Source of the DNA: Proteus penneri
Lineage (GTDB): Bacteria; Pseudomonadota; Gammaproteobacteria; Enterobacterales; Enterobacteriaceae
Direction: 5' to 3'
NCBI RefSeq assembly: GCF_003144535.1
Contig: NZ_PHFJ01000013.1
Location: 62,001-126,000, forward strand
Length of the DNA stretch: 64,000 nucleotides
Shown here: positions 11,101 to 20,159 of the stretch, one piece after another
Layout: each line of letters begins with the position of its first letter
How positions within the stretch are numbered: the stretch's first letter is position 1
Made by a program: the position numbers and the translations under genes
The notes under the pieces: generated by a model
The model's input: only the letters and a program-made list of their open reading frames with translations
What the model was told of the DNA's origin: nothing
Databases searched by the model: none

Positions 11101-12659
11101 GAATCTATCGGAGGATTTGTGACTTGCGCAAATTTCTGTCTGAAATAGTCATAAATCAGGCGAGGGCGTTGAGAAAGTACAGCAAATGGGGTGTCATCGC
11201 CCATTGAACCTGTGGCTTCTTGCCCGTTCTCTGCAAGCACATGCAAAATGCTTTCAAGCTCTTCTTGGCTATAGGCAAATTGTTTTTGATAAGTGGCTAA
11301 TAAAGTGTCATCAAAGGCGCGTTGCCCTGTGGCTTGTTGTTCTGGTAACTCTTCAAATGGCGTTAAGCGTTTGACATTGCGTTCTAGCCACAATTTATAA
11401 GGATGGCGTCTTTTTAAATCCTCATCAGTTTCGGCTGAGTGCAAAATGCGTCCTTGATGAGTATCAATGACCATCAGTTCACCGGGACCGACTCGTCCTT
11501 TTTCTCGCACTTCATCAGGCTGATAATCCCAAATACCAATTTCAGAAGCACAAGTGATGATGTTATCTGTGGTAATAACGTAACGAGCAGGACGTAAACC
11601 GTTTCTATCTAGCGTACATGCAGCATAACGACCATCTGATAATACAATGCCCGCAGGGCCATCCCAAGGCTCCATATGCATTGAGTTAAAATCAAAAAAT
11701 GCCCGTAAATCATCATCCATTTGTGGATTATTTTGCCATGCAGGAGGAACGAGTAAACGCATAGCACGAACAATATCCATACCACCATTGAGAAAAAGCT
11801 CTAGCATATTGTCGAGTGAACTTGAATCTGAGCCACTCTCATTCACAAAAGGGGATGCACTTTGTAGATCAGGAATAAGTGGCGTATGGAATTTATAGGC
11901 ACGCGCTCTCGCCCATTGGCGATTGCCTGTGATGGTATTAATTTCACCGTTATGCGCTAAATAACGAAAAGGTTGAGCAAGTGGCCATTTGGGAGTGGTA
12001 TTCGTTGAGAAACGCTGGTGGAATAAACAAATTGAAGATTCCATGCGTAGATCAGCAAGATCGGTAAAAAAACGAGGTAGATCGATGGCCATACAGAGGC
12101 CTTTATAAACCGTCACCAAATTAGAAAGACTGCAAATATAAAAATCACTGTCAGTAATGCGTTTTTCAATGCGTCTACGAGCAACAAACAGTCGTCTCTC
12201 AATATCACTTATCCGCCAGCCTGCAGGTGCGTTAATAAAAACTTGTTCGATTAAAGGAAGAGAAGAAAGAGCAATACTGCCTAAAATCTCAGTGTTAATA
12301 GGAACTTTGCGCCAGCCAACAATGGAAAGCGTTTCACGTTGTAGCTCTTCTTCGACGATGAGACGGCACTGTTTGGCAATATTAGGATCTTGGCTTAAAA
12401 ATAGCATACCTACGGCGTAATTTTTTGCTAAACGCCAGCCTTTTTCTTGTGCAACTAATTGGAAAAAACGCTCTGGTTTTTGTAAGAGTAATCCGCAACC
12501 ATCACCGGTTTTGCCATCAGAAAGAATAGCGCCACGATGTTGCATTCTGGCGAGACCATGTATGGCATTTCTGACAATCTTATGGCTGGCTTGTCCTTCA
12601 ATATGCGCGATCAACCCAAATCCACAATTGTCTTTTTCCTGTGTCTTTTGATAGAGCAT
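8199..12659 (-). CDS. gltB: Glutamate synthase (NADPH) large subunit
   Basis: A 1486-residue protein, the usual GltB length. After an 11-residue propeptide the sequence CGFGLIAHIEG gives Cys12 as the N-terminal nucleophile of the class II glutaminase domain. The central and FMN-binding synthase domain contains SNSGEGGEDPARYG and YDGGTGASPLTS, the 3Fe-4S cysteines lie in CKYLRICHLNNC, and a beta-helical GXGXG domain closes the protein. It moves ammonia from glutamine to 2-oxoglutarate. It is first in the gltBD operon. The 671-base gap to arcB carries a CRP-type site. Confidence 0.98.
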   Translation of the reverse strand: MLYQKTQEKDNCGFGLIAHIEGQASHKIVRNAIHGLARMQHRGAILSDGKTGDGCGLLLQKPERFFQLVAQEKGWRLAKNYAVGMLFLSQDPNIAKQCRLIVEEELQRETLSIVGWRKVPINTEILGSIALSSLPLIEQVFINAPAGWRISDIERRLFVARRRIEKRITDSDFYICSLSNLVTVYKGLCMAIDLPRFFTDLADLRMESSICLFHQRFSTNTTPKWPLAQPFRYLAHNGEINTITGNRQWARARAYKFHTPLIPDLQSASPFVNESGSDSSSLDNMLELFLNGGMDIVRAMRLLVPPAWQNNPQMDDDLRAFFDFNSMHMEPWDGPAGIVLSDGRYAACTLDRNGLRPARYVITTDNIITCASEIGIWDYQPDEVREKGRVGPGELMVIDTHQGRILHSAETDEDLKRRHPYKLWLERNVKRLTPFEELPEQQATGQRAFDDTLLATYQKQFAYSQEELESILHVLAENGQEATGSMGDDTPFAVLSQRPRLIYDYFRQKFAQVTNPPIDSLREAHVMSLATCIGREMNVFCEAEGQAHRLSFKSPILLYSDFQQLINQENPYYQSVHLDITYQPTEDNLETALRQLCVTAQQEVHRGAVLLVLSDRNITKERLPIPAPMAVGAVQKALVDNNLRCDANIIVETASARDPHHFAVLLGFGATAIYPYLAYESLAQRVDKKILQASYAQVMLNYRNGINKGLYKIMSKMGISTVASYRCSQLFEAVGLNDNVVNLCFAGVDNRINGADFSDFEQDLFNLSKRAWLTRYPLEAGGLLKYAHKGEYHAYNPDVVQALQKAVNSGEYTDYQHYANLVQQRPITTLRDMLVLNNKTTAISIEEVEPETELFKRFDTAAMSIGALSREAHEALAQAMNTLGGFSNSGEGGEDPARYGTNKVSRIKQIASGRFGVTPSYLMSADVLQIKVAQGAKPGEGGQLPGDKVTPYIAQLRYAVPGVTLISPPPHHDIYSIEDLAQLIFDLKQINPTALISVKLVSEPGVGTIATGVAKAYADLITIAGYDGGTGASPLTSVKYAGSPWELGLVETQQALVANDLRHKIRLQVDGGLKTGLDIIKAAILGAESFGFGTGPMVALGCKYLRICHLNNCAMGVATQDETLRRNHYHGLPERVINYFRFIAQETRELMALLGVRKITDLIGRTDLLSCLEGVSSKQQKLSLGGLLETATSPSGYALYCQENNNTYDKGELNQRIVTQTLQAVEQQKSQTYYFDIRNTDRSVGATLSGIIAKKYGESGLSATPIKLHFTGTAGQSFGVWNAQGVELTLVGDANDYVGKGMAGGRIVISPPIGSAFKNHHATIMGNTCLYGATGGKLYASGLAGERFAVRNSGAIAVVEGVGDNGCEYMTGGIVCVLGKTGINFGAGMTGGFAYLLDEDSTLSQRINASSIELLPVASFAILAEHLRGMIAEHVRLTSSQQGEMLLSQWEYWSQHFKLVKPKSSDVNALLGHPRRSSAELRVQAQ

Positions 12660-12955
12660 TTTTGCTTCCTACTTGGTTTACTGGGCACCTCAAAAAAAGA
12701 GCGCAAAAGGAACGTTTTGGCTCAAAGTATGTAGGTAAATTTATGGGTGTTCAGTTGGGTGATATTGTGTTTGCCTAGCTTGGTGTGTTTTTTATATTGC
12801 TCTGCTATGCCTTTTAAACTTATCGATAAATAAAAATCAGGTCAATGTGTAGAAAGATTTGACTGAGATAAAATAGGTAAGGAGTGTTTTATTCTAACAT
12901 ATTGATTAATAGGTAAATTATTCTATTTTAAAATGGTGTGGGAACGATTTTTTAA

Positions 12956-12971
12956 TGTGAGCTATATCACT
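12956..12971. promoter_or_regulatory. CRP-type binding site between gltB and arcB
   Basis: TGTGAGCTATATCACT matches TGTGA-N6-TCACA at nine of ten positions. It lies 297 bases before gltB (minus) and 360 before arcB (plus). The gltB promoter of E. coli is known to be controlled by CRP together with Lrp, IHF and ArgR, so gltB is the likelier target. No gene is visible elsewhere in 12660-13330. Confidence 0.55.
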
Positions 12972-13330
12972 TTATTTGAGCTATTTAGCTTTATCTCATC
13001 CTTTAATGATAAAAACGAGCAGTGAGTTATTCTGACGAATGTATTAAATTTGGAATTTTATTGTTTTTATACATTTTGTATAAAAAAAGACAAATTGCAT
13101 TTTTTATAATAAGGTCTACTTATCGAGGGTATAGCTATCGATTATGTTACTTGGTTTTGTATTATCCTTATGAATGTACATGTCCTAGATAGGCTTGTTG
13201 AGAGAAAATAGAGGTAAATCAAACAAAGTAATGAGAAATAACTGTTCGTAGCAAGATTTCTGAATGTTCGCCACTGCGCCAATTCATTTTTGGGTTATCA
13301 TTCCATAGATTCAATATATTGGAGTTTTCA

Positions 13331-15667
13331 ATGAAATTGCTCAAAGGGCTTGCCCAATACTACGTTGACTTAATGATGAGGCTGGGGCTAATTCGCTTCT
13401 CATTGTTGTTAGCTTCTGCATTAGTTGTTTTAGCGATGGTTGTTCAAATGGCGGTGACATTCTTGCTTGCCGGTGATGTTACCAGTATTGACCTTGTTCG
13501 CTCTATTTTCTTTGGACTGATTATTACGCCTTGGGCTGTCTATTTTCTCTCGGTTGTCGTTGAACAACTGGAAGAATCACGACGTCGTTTATCTCGTATG
13601 GTGGATAAACTAGGCGTAATGCGCCAGCGAGACTTAGAGCTTAACTCTCAATTAAAAGAGAATATTGAGCAATTAAACTTGGAAATTCAAGAGCGTGAAA
13701 AAGTTGAAAAAGCGCATCTTGAACTACTAGAAAAACTAAAAAGTGAAATGAAGCGTCGTGAATTGACGCAAATCGAGCTTGAACAACAATCCTCACTTTT
13801 ACGCTCATTTCTAGATGCTTCTCCTGATTTAGTTTATTACCGTAATGAAGATAATGAATTTTCAGGATGTAACCGCGCAACAGAATTACTGACAGGTAAA
13901 AGTGAGAAGCAGCTTATTGGTTTAACACCGCTTGATGTGTATGACGAAGATATTGCGATAAAAGTGATGGAAACCGATGAGAAAGTTTTTCGTCACAATG
14001 TCTCACTTACCTATGAGCAGTGGCTGGTTTACCCTGATGGGCGAAAAGCCTGTTTTGAATTACGTAAAGTGCCGTTTTATGACCGTATTGGTAAGCGTCA
14101 TGGCTTAATGGGTTTTGGACGTGACATTACAGAGCGTAAGCGCTATCAAGACGCGTTAGAGAATGCGAGTCGTGATAAAACCACCTTTATCTCAACCATC
14201 AGCCATGAATTGCGTACACCGCTAAATGGTATTGTTGGATTAAGCCGTATCTTATTGGATACCGAGCTTTCACCAGAACAACTCAATTACTTAAAAACTA
14301 TCCATGTGAGTGCGATTACGTTGGGTAATATTTTTAATGACGTGATTGAGATGGACAAAATTGAGCGTAGAAAAATTCAGTTAGATAACCAGCCAATTGA
14401 CTTCACTGAATTTATTTCTGATTTAGAAAATCTGTCTGGGCTGTTAGTACAGCCAAAAGGATTGAAATTCACGCTTGAAGCAGAAGAAACGCTACCGCAT
14501 AAGATAACTTCTGATGGGACCCGATTACGCCAGATTTTATGGAATCTCATTGGTAACGCGGTGAAGTTTACTCAAGAAGGTGAAATCAAAGTACGTATTT
14601 GGCAAGAAGCGCCAGATAAGTTGTTCTTTGAAGTGAAAGATAGCGGGATTGGTATTCCTAAAAGTGAGCTTGAGAAGATCTTTGCCATGTACTATCAAGT
14701 CAATGATAGTCAAGGTGGTCGTTCTGCAACGGGAACGGGTATCGGACTTGCTGTCTCAAAACGCCTAGCACAGCATATGGGCGGTGATATTCGTGTTGAG
14801 AGTGAGTTAGGTGAGGGGTCTACCTTTACCCTCTCTATCGTCGCTCCTGCTATTGAAGAACATCACAATATCGATAGTGATGATGAGCTCTTATTACCTG
14901 CTTTAAATATTCTGCTTGTTGAAGATATTGAACTTAACGTGATCGTGGCCTGTTCTGTTTTAGAAAAACTGGGTAATACCGTTGATGTAGCAATGACAGG
15001 GCAAGAAGCGTTATCGATGTTTAAGCCTGATGAATATGACTTAGTGCTATTAGACATTCAATTACCCGATATGACAGGGTTCGATATTTCAAGAAAATTA
15101 CGTCAAGAATTCGACAGCAATGAACTTCCTCCTCTTATCGCTTTAACAGCAAATGTTTTGAAAGACAAAAAAGAGTATTTGGATGCGGGAATGAATGATG
15201 TGCTAAGCAAACCACTTTCTGTGGACGCACTTACCGCGATTATCAATAAATTCTGGGGAGATGGTGCGGTTTCTATGCCATGTAATGAGTCATCGGAATT
15301 GTTGAATAAAAATGAAGAATTATTAGATATAGACATGCTGAATCAGTACATCGAACTCGTAGGACCTCAATTAATCACTGATGGTCTAGATGTTTTTGAA
15401 AAGATGATGCCAAGTTATATGTCTGTTCTTGAATCTAATCTGACCGCGCGCGATCAGAAAGGCATCACTGAGGAAGGACATAAAATCAAAGGTGCAGCAG
15501 GCTCTATTGGTTTAAAACATTTACAGCAACTCGCTAAACAGATCCAATCACCGGAATTACCTGCTTGGTGGGACAATGTGCAAGAGTGGGTAGATGAGCT
15601 AGGAAAGGATTGGAGAAAGGATGTGGAAAGTTTAAGAAACTGGTTAGCAGGGGCTAGAAAAAAATAA
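13331..15667 (+). CDS. arcB: Anaerobic control sensor histidine kinase ArcB
   Basis: A 778-residue tripartite hybrid kinase, the same length as E. coli ArcB. Two membrane segments lie within residues 20-80, then a coiled coil, a PAS domain (about 150-270), the kinase domain with FISTISHELRTPLNG (phospho-His near 292), N box NLIGNAVKFT and GTGIGLAVSKRL, a receiver with LVLLDIQLPDMTG (Asp near 576) and a C-terminal Hpt domain with EEGHKIKGAAGS (His near 717). It senses the quinone redox state and phosphorylates ArcA. The ATG at 13331 follows TTGGAG and matches the E. coli start; the TTG at 13319 overlaps that site. Confidence 0.98.
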   Translation: MKLLKGLAQYYVDLMMRLGLIRFSLLLASALVVLAMVVQMAVTFLLAGDVTSIDLVRSIFFGLIITPWAVYFLSVVVEQLEESRRRLSRMVDKLGVMRQRDLELNSQLKENIEQLNLEIQEREKVEKAHLELLEKLKSEMKRRELTQIELEQQSSLLRSFLDASPDLVYYRNEDNEFSGCNRATELLTGKSEKQLIGLTPLDVYDEDIAIKVMETDEKVFRHNVSLTYEQWLVYPDGRKACFELRKVPFYDRIGKRHGLMGFGRDITERKRYQDALENASRDKTTFISTISHELRTPLNGIVGLSRILLDTELSPEQLNYLKTIHVSAITLGNIFNDVIEMDKIERRKIQLDNQPIDFTEFISDLENLSGLLVQPKGLKFTLEAEETLPHKITSDGTRLRQILWNLIGNAVKFTQEGEIKVRIWQEAPDKLFFEVKDSGIGIPKSELEKIFAMYYQVNDSQGGRSATGTGIGLAVSKRLAQHMGGDIRVESELGEGSTFTLSIVAPAIEEHHNIDSDDELLLPALNILLVEDIELNVIVACSVLEKLGNTVDVAMTGQEALSMFKPDEYDLVLLDIQLPDMTGFDISRKLRQEFDSNELPPLIALTANVLKDKKEYLDAGMNDVLSKPLSVDALTAIINKFWGDGAVSMPCNESSELLNKNEELLDIDMLNQYIELVGPQLITDGLDVFEKMMPSYMSVLESNLTARDQKGITEEGHKIKGAAGSIGLKHLQQLAKQIQSPELPAWWDNVQEWVDELGKDWRKDVESLRNWLAGARKK

Positions 15668-15772
15668 CCCCAACCGAAGGTTGGGGTGCGCGAATACTGC
15701 GCCAACACCAGGGAAACTTTTCTATCCGCTTTTTTTGATTCTCATTACATAGGCGAATAGGATGAAACTATT
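15658..15772 (-). ncRNA. arcZ: Small regulatory RNA ArcZ (SraH), convergent with arcB
   Basis: The minus strand between arcB and elbB reads TTTCCCTGGTGTTGGCGCAG and continues AGTATTCGCGCACCCC, identical as far as I recall to the conserved processed part of E. coli ArcZ. A terminator stem CCCCAACC/GGTTGGGG (15668-15686) follows, then a T run at 15658-15664 that overlaps the last codons of arcB on the other strand. ArcZ is an Hfq-bound RNA that activates rpoS and represses arcB and flhDC. A TATGAT at 15779-15784 would set the start near 15772, giving about 115 nt; the 5' end is an estimate, the 3' part is firm. Confidence 0.9.
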
Positions 15773-15904
15773 CCATACATCATACATGCAACAAAATAGC
15801 AAAGATAAGTTTTTTTGTTACAAGAAACATTTAAATATGTGATGCCGATTGGTGTTTACACCTATAAATGGGTAACTAGTAATCTACTACAAACGGAGAA
15901 AGAT

Positions 15905-16555
15905 ATGAAATCAATTGCGGTAATTTTAAGTGGTTGTGGTGTATTCGATGGGAGTGAAATCCATGAATCAGTGCTCACAATGCTTGCTTTGAGCCAAAAT
16001 AATGCTGAAGTTCATTATTTTTCACCTAATGAATTACAACCAACTGTAATTAATCATATTACAGGTGAAGAAAAATCAGAAAAAAGGAATATGATGGAAG
16101 AATCTTCTCGTATTTCTCGTGGTAAAATATCCCCTTTATCAGAGGCAAAGGCTGAAAACTTTGATGCTGTTATTATTCCTGGTGGTTTTGGTGCTGCTAA
16201 GAATTTGTGTAATTTCGCAACAAAAGGAAGTGACTGTGAAATTAACAAAGATCTCTTAAGATTTGTACAAGCGATACATCAGCAAAATAAACCATTGGGG
16301 CTAATGTGTATTGCGCCTGTAATGTTACCAAAAATGTTAAATTCTCCAGTAAAATTAACAATTGGAAATGACGTGGAGACCGCTCGTACAATTGAAAAGA
16401 TGGGGGGTGTCCATATAGATTGTCCTGTTGATGATATCGTTGTCGATGAAAAATATCGTGTTGTCACTACGCCTGCGTATATGCTTGCACAATCTATAGC
16501 ACAAGCACAGGTGGGGATTGAGAAACTGGTTAAGAAAGTCCTTGAGATGGCATAA
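15905..16555 (+). CDS. elbB: Glyoxalase-like DJ-1/PfpI superfamily protein ElbB
   Basis: A 216-residue protein starting MKSIAVILSGCGVFDGSEIHE, matching E. coli ElbB (GlxIII-like isoprenoid-related protein). The class I glutamine amidotransferase-like fold shows VIIPGGFGAAKNL and the nucleophile elbow LGLMCIAPVML with its cysteine, and the C-terminal block CPVDDIVVDE. Glyoxalase activity has been reported for the family, but the cell role remains loosely defined. The start at 15905 has CGGAG six bases upstream; an upstream in-frame extension to 15815 lacks any ribosome site. It lies 20 bases before mtgA, as in E. coli. Confidence 0.95.
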   Translation: MKSIAVILSGCGVFDGSEIHESVLTMLALSQNNAEVHYFSPNELQPTVINHITGEEKSEKRNMMEESSRISRGKISPLSEAKAENFDAVIIPGGFGAAKNLCNFATKGSDCEINKDLLRFVQAIHQQNKPLGLMCIAPVMLPKMLNSPVKLTIGNDVETARTIEKMGGVHIDCPVDDIVVDEKYRVVTTPAYMLAQSIAQAQVGIEKLVKKVLEMA

Positions 16556-16575
16556 AGAGTAGGTAAAAACAGCAG

Positions 16576-17277
16576 ATGGTACTGGTGAGAAAGTTAAAGA
16601 AACTATTAATTATTTTAATTGCTTTATGGTTGTTAACAGTTGTGCTGTTTTCTTTTTTACCTGTGCCTTTTTCTGCTGTTATGGCTCAAAGACAAATTTC
16701 TGCTTGGAGTGAGTTTGATTTTTCTTATGTATCACATTCCACTTGGGTCAGTGAGAAAGAGATAGCTCCTGTGATGTATTTAGCCGTTATTGCATCTGAA
16801 GATCAAAATTTCCCCAAACATTGGGGATTTGATTTTGATGCTATTGAGAAAGTTTTCAAAAAAAATTATAACAATGGTAAAACATTACGTGGAGCATCGA
16901 CTATTTCTCAGCAAACGGTCAAAAATCTTTTTTTATGGGATGGTCGTAGTTGGATTAGAAAAGGTCTCGAGACCGGAATGACGCCAGTTGTCGAGCTTAT
17001 TTGGTCAAAAAAACGTATTTTAACGGTATATCTAAATATTGTTGAGTTTGGTGATGGGATCTTTGGCGTAGAGCAGGCTTCTCAACACTATTTTAGAAAG
17101 CCCGCAAAACAACTTACAAGTTATGAAGCTGCATTATTAGCCGCAGTATTACCTAATCCGCATATTTATCATGTAAATAAACCTTCTGCTTACACCCTAA
17201 AACGACAACAGTGGATCTTAAATCAGATGCGACTAATGGGTGGAATTAGCTTTTTAAAGAAAAATAATTTGTCATAA
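16576..17277 (+). CDS. mtgA: Monofunctional biosynthetic peptidoglycan transglycosylase
   Basis: A 233-residue GT51 enzyme. One N-terminal membrane anchor (about residues 7-30) is followed by the glycosyltransferase domain with the catalytic stretch [16 protein letters not shown], the motif [16 protein letters not shown] and [20 protein letters not shown]. There is no transpeptidase domain. It polymerises lipid II into glycan strands at the periplasmic face of the inner membrane. It follows elbB closely and its stop is two bases from the convergent ureR stop. Confidence 0.96.
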   Translation: MVLVRKLKKLLIILIALWLLTVVLFSFLPVPFSAVMAQRQISAWSEFDFSYVSHSTWVSEKEIAPVMYLAVIASEDQNFPKHWGFDFDAIEKVFKKNYNNGKTLRGASTISQQTVKNLFLWDGRSWIRKGLETGMTPVVELIWSKKRILTVYLNIVEFGDGIFGVEQASQHYFRKPAKQLTSYEAALLAAVLPNPHIYHVNKPSAYTLKRQQWILNQMRLMGGISFLKKNNLS

Positions 17278-17279
17278 CT

Positions 17280-18170
17280 CTATAAGGTTTGAAATATTTT
17301 TCTATTAGGTTCAGCAATCTTTTCTGATAGCTTCGTTATTGCAGAAGGATCGTTAGATTGGCGAGACTGCACGCGAAATTGTGAAGGTGTCATGCCGTAT
17401 TTGCGCTTAAAAGCATCGCAAAAATAGGCATTACTGCCAAAACCACAGCGATGACTTATTTGAAAAACAGTGTAATTAGAAAACGTGAGATAATTTAATG
17501 CAATCCCCATTCTGACATCAAGCAATAACTGGCAGAATGAAACGCCTTCTTTGCTTAAATGTCGGCGTAATGTTGATGGCGTTGTGAAAAGCGTTTTAGC
17601 GACATCTTCTAAATGCCATTTTTTTTGCGGATCTTGCGTAATTAAATGCGTAATTGCCTGATTTTTAGGCTCATCATAGTTAAATCGGAAGATATTTAAA
17701 ATATCGATACCTTCTTGATATACCGCCATCAAAATAAAAAATAAACATTGCTGCATAAACATGGTTTCTTGAGATGGAGAGCCATGTGGTAGTGGTAAGC
17801 ATTGTTTTAAAATTCCAAAATTACTTTTTATCACTTCAGGCGTCGATAAATGGTAAGCAGGAAGATGGCTTGTCAGTGGTGAGCTAGATTTTATTAAAGG
17901 TTTTAGTAAAGAGAAAACAGATTGAAGTTCTGTTTCACATAATACAAGAGTGTGTAGTTCAATCGATTTATGCGTAAATTGATTCACTATATCGCAAGAC
18001 ACTTGACTGTATTTCGGAATAATAAGCGTTAAATGACTAGATACATCAATAGATTGCCCATTGATGCAAATCGTACCTTTTGCGCCACTAACCATCGCTA
18101 TCATCGGGTTTTCGATGTAAAACGTTTTTAAAGACATTTGGTTAGAGGACAGGATGTGTTTGTATTCCAT
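17280..18170 (-). CDS. ureR: Urea-responsive AraC-family activator of urease
   Basis: A 296-residue regulator divergent from ureD. The C-terminal quarter carries two helix-turn-helix units of the AraC type ([21 protein letters not shown], and [29 protein letters not shown]); the N-terminal two thirds would bind urea and dimerise. In Proteus mirabilis and on enterobacterial urease plasmids UreR with urea activates ureD and its own promoter. Size and position match that protein. It is more AT-rich than the urease genes. Confidence 0.95.
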   Translation of the reverse strand: MEYKHILSSNQMSLKTFYIENPMIAMVSGAKGTICINGQSIDVSSHLTLIIPKYSQVSCDIVNQFTHKSIELHTLVLCETELQSVFSLLKPLIKSSSPLTSHLPAYHLSTPEVIKSNFGILKQCLPLPHGSPSQETMFMQQCLFFILMAVYQEGIDILNIFRFNYDEPKNQAITHLITQDPQKKWHLEDVAKTLFTTPSTLRRHLSKEGVSFCQLLLDVRMGIALNYLTFSNYTVFQISHRCGFGSNAYFCDAFKRKYGMTPSQFRVQSRQSNDPSAITKLSEKIAEPNRKIFQTL

Positions 18171-18367
18171 GATCTTCGATATACCGTAGGCAAGTTAAGC
18201 ATTCATCTTGCTTAAATGAACAATACTCAAAATTAGCTCATTAGTTGTATAAACTGATAAGCCACGTCTAGAATAATAAATAGAAAGATTATTCTAGTTT
18301 AAATTAGTGTTGTCATGCAAAGCAGAATAAGAGTGAAACAGAATATAATCTTGTTGATAAAACAAGA

Positions 18368-18380
18368 CAATATAGATATT
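18368..18380 (-). promoter_or_regulatory. Candidate UreR operator in the ureR-ureD intergenic region
   Basis: The minus strand reads AATATCTATATTG, 12 of 13 positions of the UreR consensus T(A/G)(T/C)(A/T)(T/G)(C/T)T(A/T)(T/A)ATTG as I recall it. A weaker plus-strand copy (TCTAAATAAATTG, 18420-18432) lies nearer ureD. The 493-base gap 18171-18663 is very AT-rich with A/T tracts that could bind H-NS, a known repressor here; TAGAAT at 18468-18473 is a possible ureD -10. Confidence 0.5.
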
Positions 18381-18663
18381 TGTTCATTTTTTACATTTAT
18401 TTTAAACAGTGTTATTTTTTCTAAATAAATTGTTATTTATTCAAAACGCATTTTTCTTAATAAGGTGTAGAATCGCGCGTCACAGACAAAGGCGATTATT
18501 CTGTTCTTAGGATATCACTGTTTGTCTTTTATCCACACCCTATCCAACATTCATTAGCTTATTTTCTATTTGTTTTTGAATGACTCAATCTTATGGATAG
18601 CGCTGTATTATTCACACATTTTCCTGATTTATTGATAATTTTGCCGAGTTGGCAGGAGTGAGT

Positions 18664-19500
18664 ATGTCTGACTTTTCAGGGAAGGGTTGGCTTGCTGAAA
18701 TCGCTTTACGCTATGAAGTGAAACGCGGAGTCACGCGTCTTACAGAAAAGCGTCATATCGGCCCATTAATGGTTCAGCGTCCTTTTTATCCTGAGCAAGG
18801 TATTGCACACACTTATTTACTTCATCCCCCAGGCGGTGTGGTTGGTGGCGATAACCTATTGATTAATATTGATGTGCAATCCCAAGCGCACGCATTGCTC
18901 ACAACACCTGGGGCGACTAAGTTTTACCGTAGTGCTGGTGGGGTGGCTCATCAGATTCAAACATTAAAGGTCGCACCGAATGGTTTTTTAGAGTGGCTTC
19001 CTCAGGAGAATATCTTTTTTCCTGAAGCCCAAGTTCGCCTAGAAACGCATATTCATATTGCAACTACGTCGAGATTTATTGGCTGGGAAATCCAATGCTT
19101 TGGCCGCCCTGTTTTAAATGAATGGTTCGAAAATGGCAGTGTTAAAGGACGTTTTAATTTCTATATTGATGAAAAGCTGACATTAACAGAATCGCTTTTT
19201 GTTGATGGTTTACAAAAAAGATCGGCCGCAATGCGTGAATTTCCCATGTTGGGGTCGCTTTATATTTATCCCGCAACGGACGAATTAAAAAACAGTATTC
19301 AACAAAGTATCGAGGCTTTCTCAGCTTCTTACGATCATGCCATTGAATATGGCTTAACAGATATAGACGGTATTTTAGTTTTACGGTTATTAGGCTCTCA
19401 AACAGAGCCGATGATGGCGTGTTTTGTTCAAGTTTGGCAAACCGTCAGACAACACTGGTTAGGGTATTGCCCTGAGCCGCCTCGTATATGGGCGACATAA
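18664..19500 (+). CDS. ureD: Urease accessory protein UreD
   Basis: A 278-residue protein starting [20 protein letters not shown]. It has the UreD stretches [17 protein letters not shown] and [14 protein letters not shown]. UreD (UreH elsewhere) binds apo-urease and, with UreF and UreG, forms the complex through which nickel is delivered to the active site. The ATG at 18664 is chosen because CAGGAG lies six bases upstream; GTG at 18658 and TTG at 18649 are too close to or ahead of it. First gene of ureDABCEFG. Confidence 0.96.
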   Translation: MSDFSGKGWLAEIALRYEVKRGVTRLTEKRHIGPLMVQRPFYPEQGIAHTYLLHPPGGVVGGDNLLINIDVQSQAHALLTTPGATKFYRSAGGVAHQIQTLKVAPNGFLEWLPQENIFFPEAQVRLETHIHIATTSRFIGWEIQCFGRPVLNEWFENGSVKGRFNFYIDEKLTLTESLFVDGLQKRSAAMREFPMLGSLYIYPATDELKNSIQQSIEAFSASYDHAIEYGLTDIDGILVLRLLGSQTEPMMACFVQVWQTVRQHWLGYCPEPPRIWAT

Positions 19501-19521
19501 TCGTTAATTTTAGGAGCAGAA

Positions 19522-19824
19522 ATGGAATTAACACCAAGAGAAAAAGATAAATTACTGCTTTTTACAGCGGGCCTTGTTGCTGAAAGACGTTTAGCGAAAG
19601 GGCTCAAGCTTAATTATCCTGAAGCGGTTGCACTTATCAGTTGCGCCATTATGGAAGGGGCGAGAGAAGGTAAAACGGTTGCCCAATTAATGAGTGAAGG
19701 ACGCTCAGTTTTGGCAGCAGAACAAGTCATGGAAGGTGTACCAGAAATGATAAAAGACATTCAAGTGGAATGTACATTCCCTGATGGTACAAAACTTGTT
19801 TCTATCCATGATCCTATTGTGTAG
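19522..19824 (+). CDS. ureA: Urease gamma subunit
   Basis: A 100-residue protein starting [20 protein letters not shown], the standard gamma-subunit length, differing from what I recall of Proteus mirabilis UreA only at a few residues such as the SVLAAEQ stretch. It forms the cytoplasmic (UreABC)3 urease with UreB and UreC, which splits urea into ammonia and carbamate. TTTTAGGAG lies before the start, and ureB follows after eight bases. Confidence 0.98.
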   Translation: MELTPREKDKLLLFTAGLVAERRLAKGLKLNYPEAVALISCAIMEGAREGKTVAQLMSEGRSVLAAEQVMEGVPEMIKDIQVECTFPDGTKLVSIHDPIV

Positions 19825-19832
19825 GTAACAAC

Positions 19833-20159
19833 ATGATACCCGGTGAAATTAGAGTTAACCAAACGTTAGGCGATATTGAGCTTAATGCTGGCCGAGAGAC
19901 AAAAACAATACAAGTTGCTAATCACGGTGATAGACCCGTGCAGGTGGGTTCTCATTATCATTTCTATGAAGTAAATGATGCGCTGAGATTTGAGCGAGAA
20001 GGTACATTGGGTTTTCGTTTAAATATTCCAGCAGGTATGGCGGTTCGTTTTGAACCCGGTCAAAGCCGTACCGTTGAATTAGTGGCTTTTGCAGGAAAAC
20101 GTGAAATTTATGGTTTTCACGGCAAAGTGATGGGTAAATTGGAGAGTGAGAAAAAATGA
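19833..20159 (+). CDS. ureB: Urease beta subunit
   Basis: A 108-residue protein starting [20 protein letters not shown] with the beta-subunit motif [21 protein letters not shown] and the closing [13 protein letters not shown]. It packs around the alpha subunit in the urease trimer. Its stop overlaps the ureC start by four bases (ATGA), which suggests translational coupling and balanced production. Confidence 0.98.
   Translation: MIPGEIRVNQTLGDIELNAGRETKTIQVANHGDRPVQVGSHYHFYEVNDALRFEREGTLGFRLNIPAGMAVRFEPGQSRTVELVAFAGKREIYGFHGKVMGKLESEKK

Noticed and set aside
15668-15686. Hairpin after arcB as an arcB terminator
   Set aside because: The T run is on the minus-strand side; it is the ArcZ terminator.
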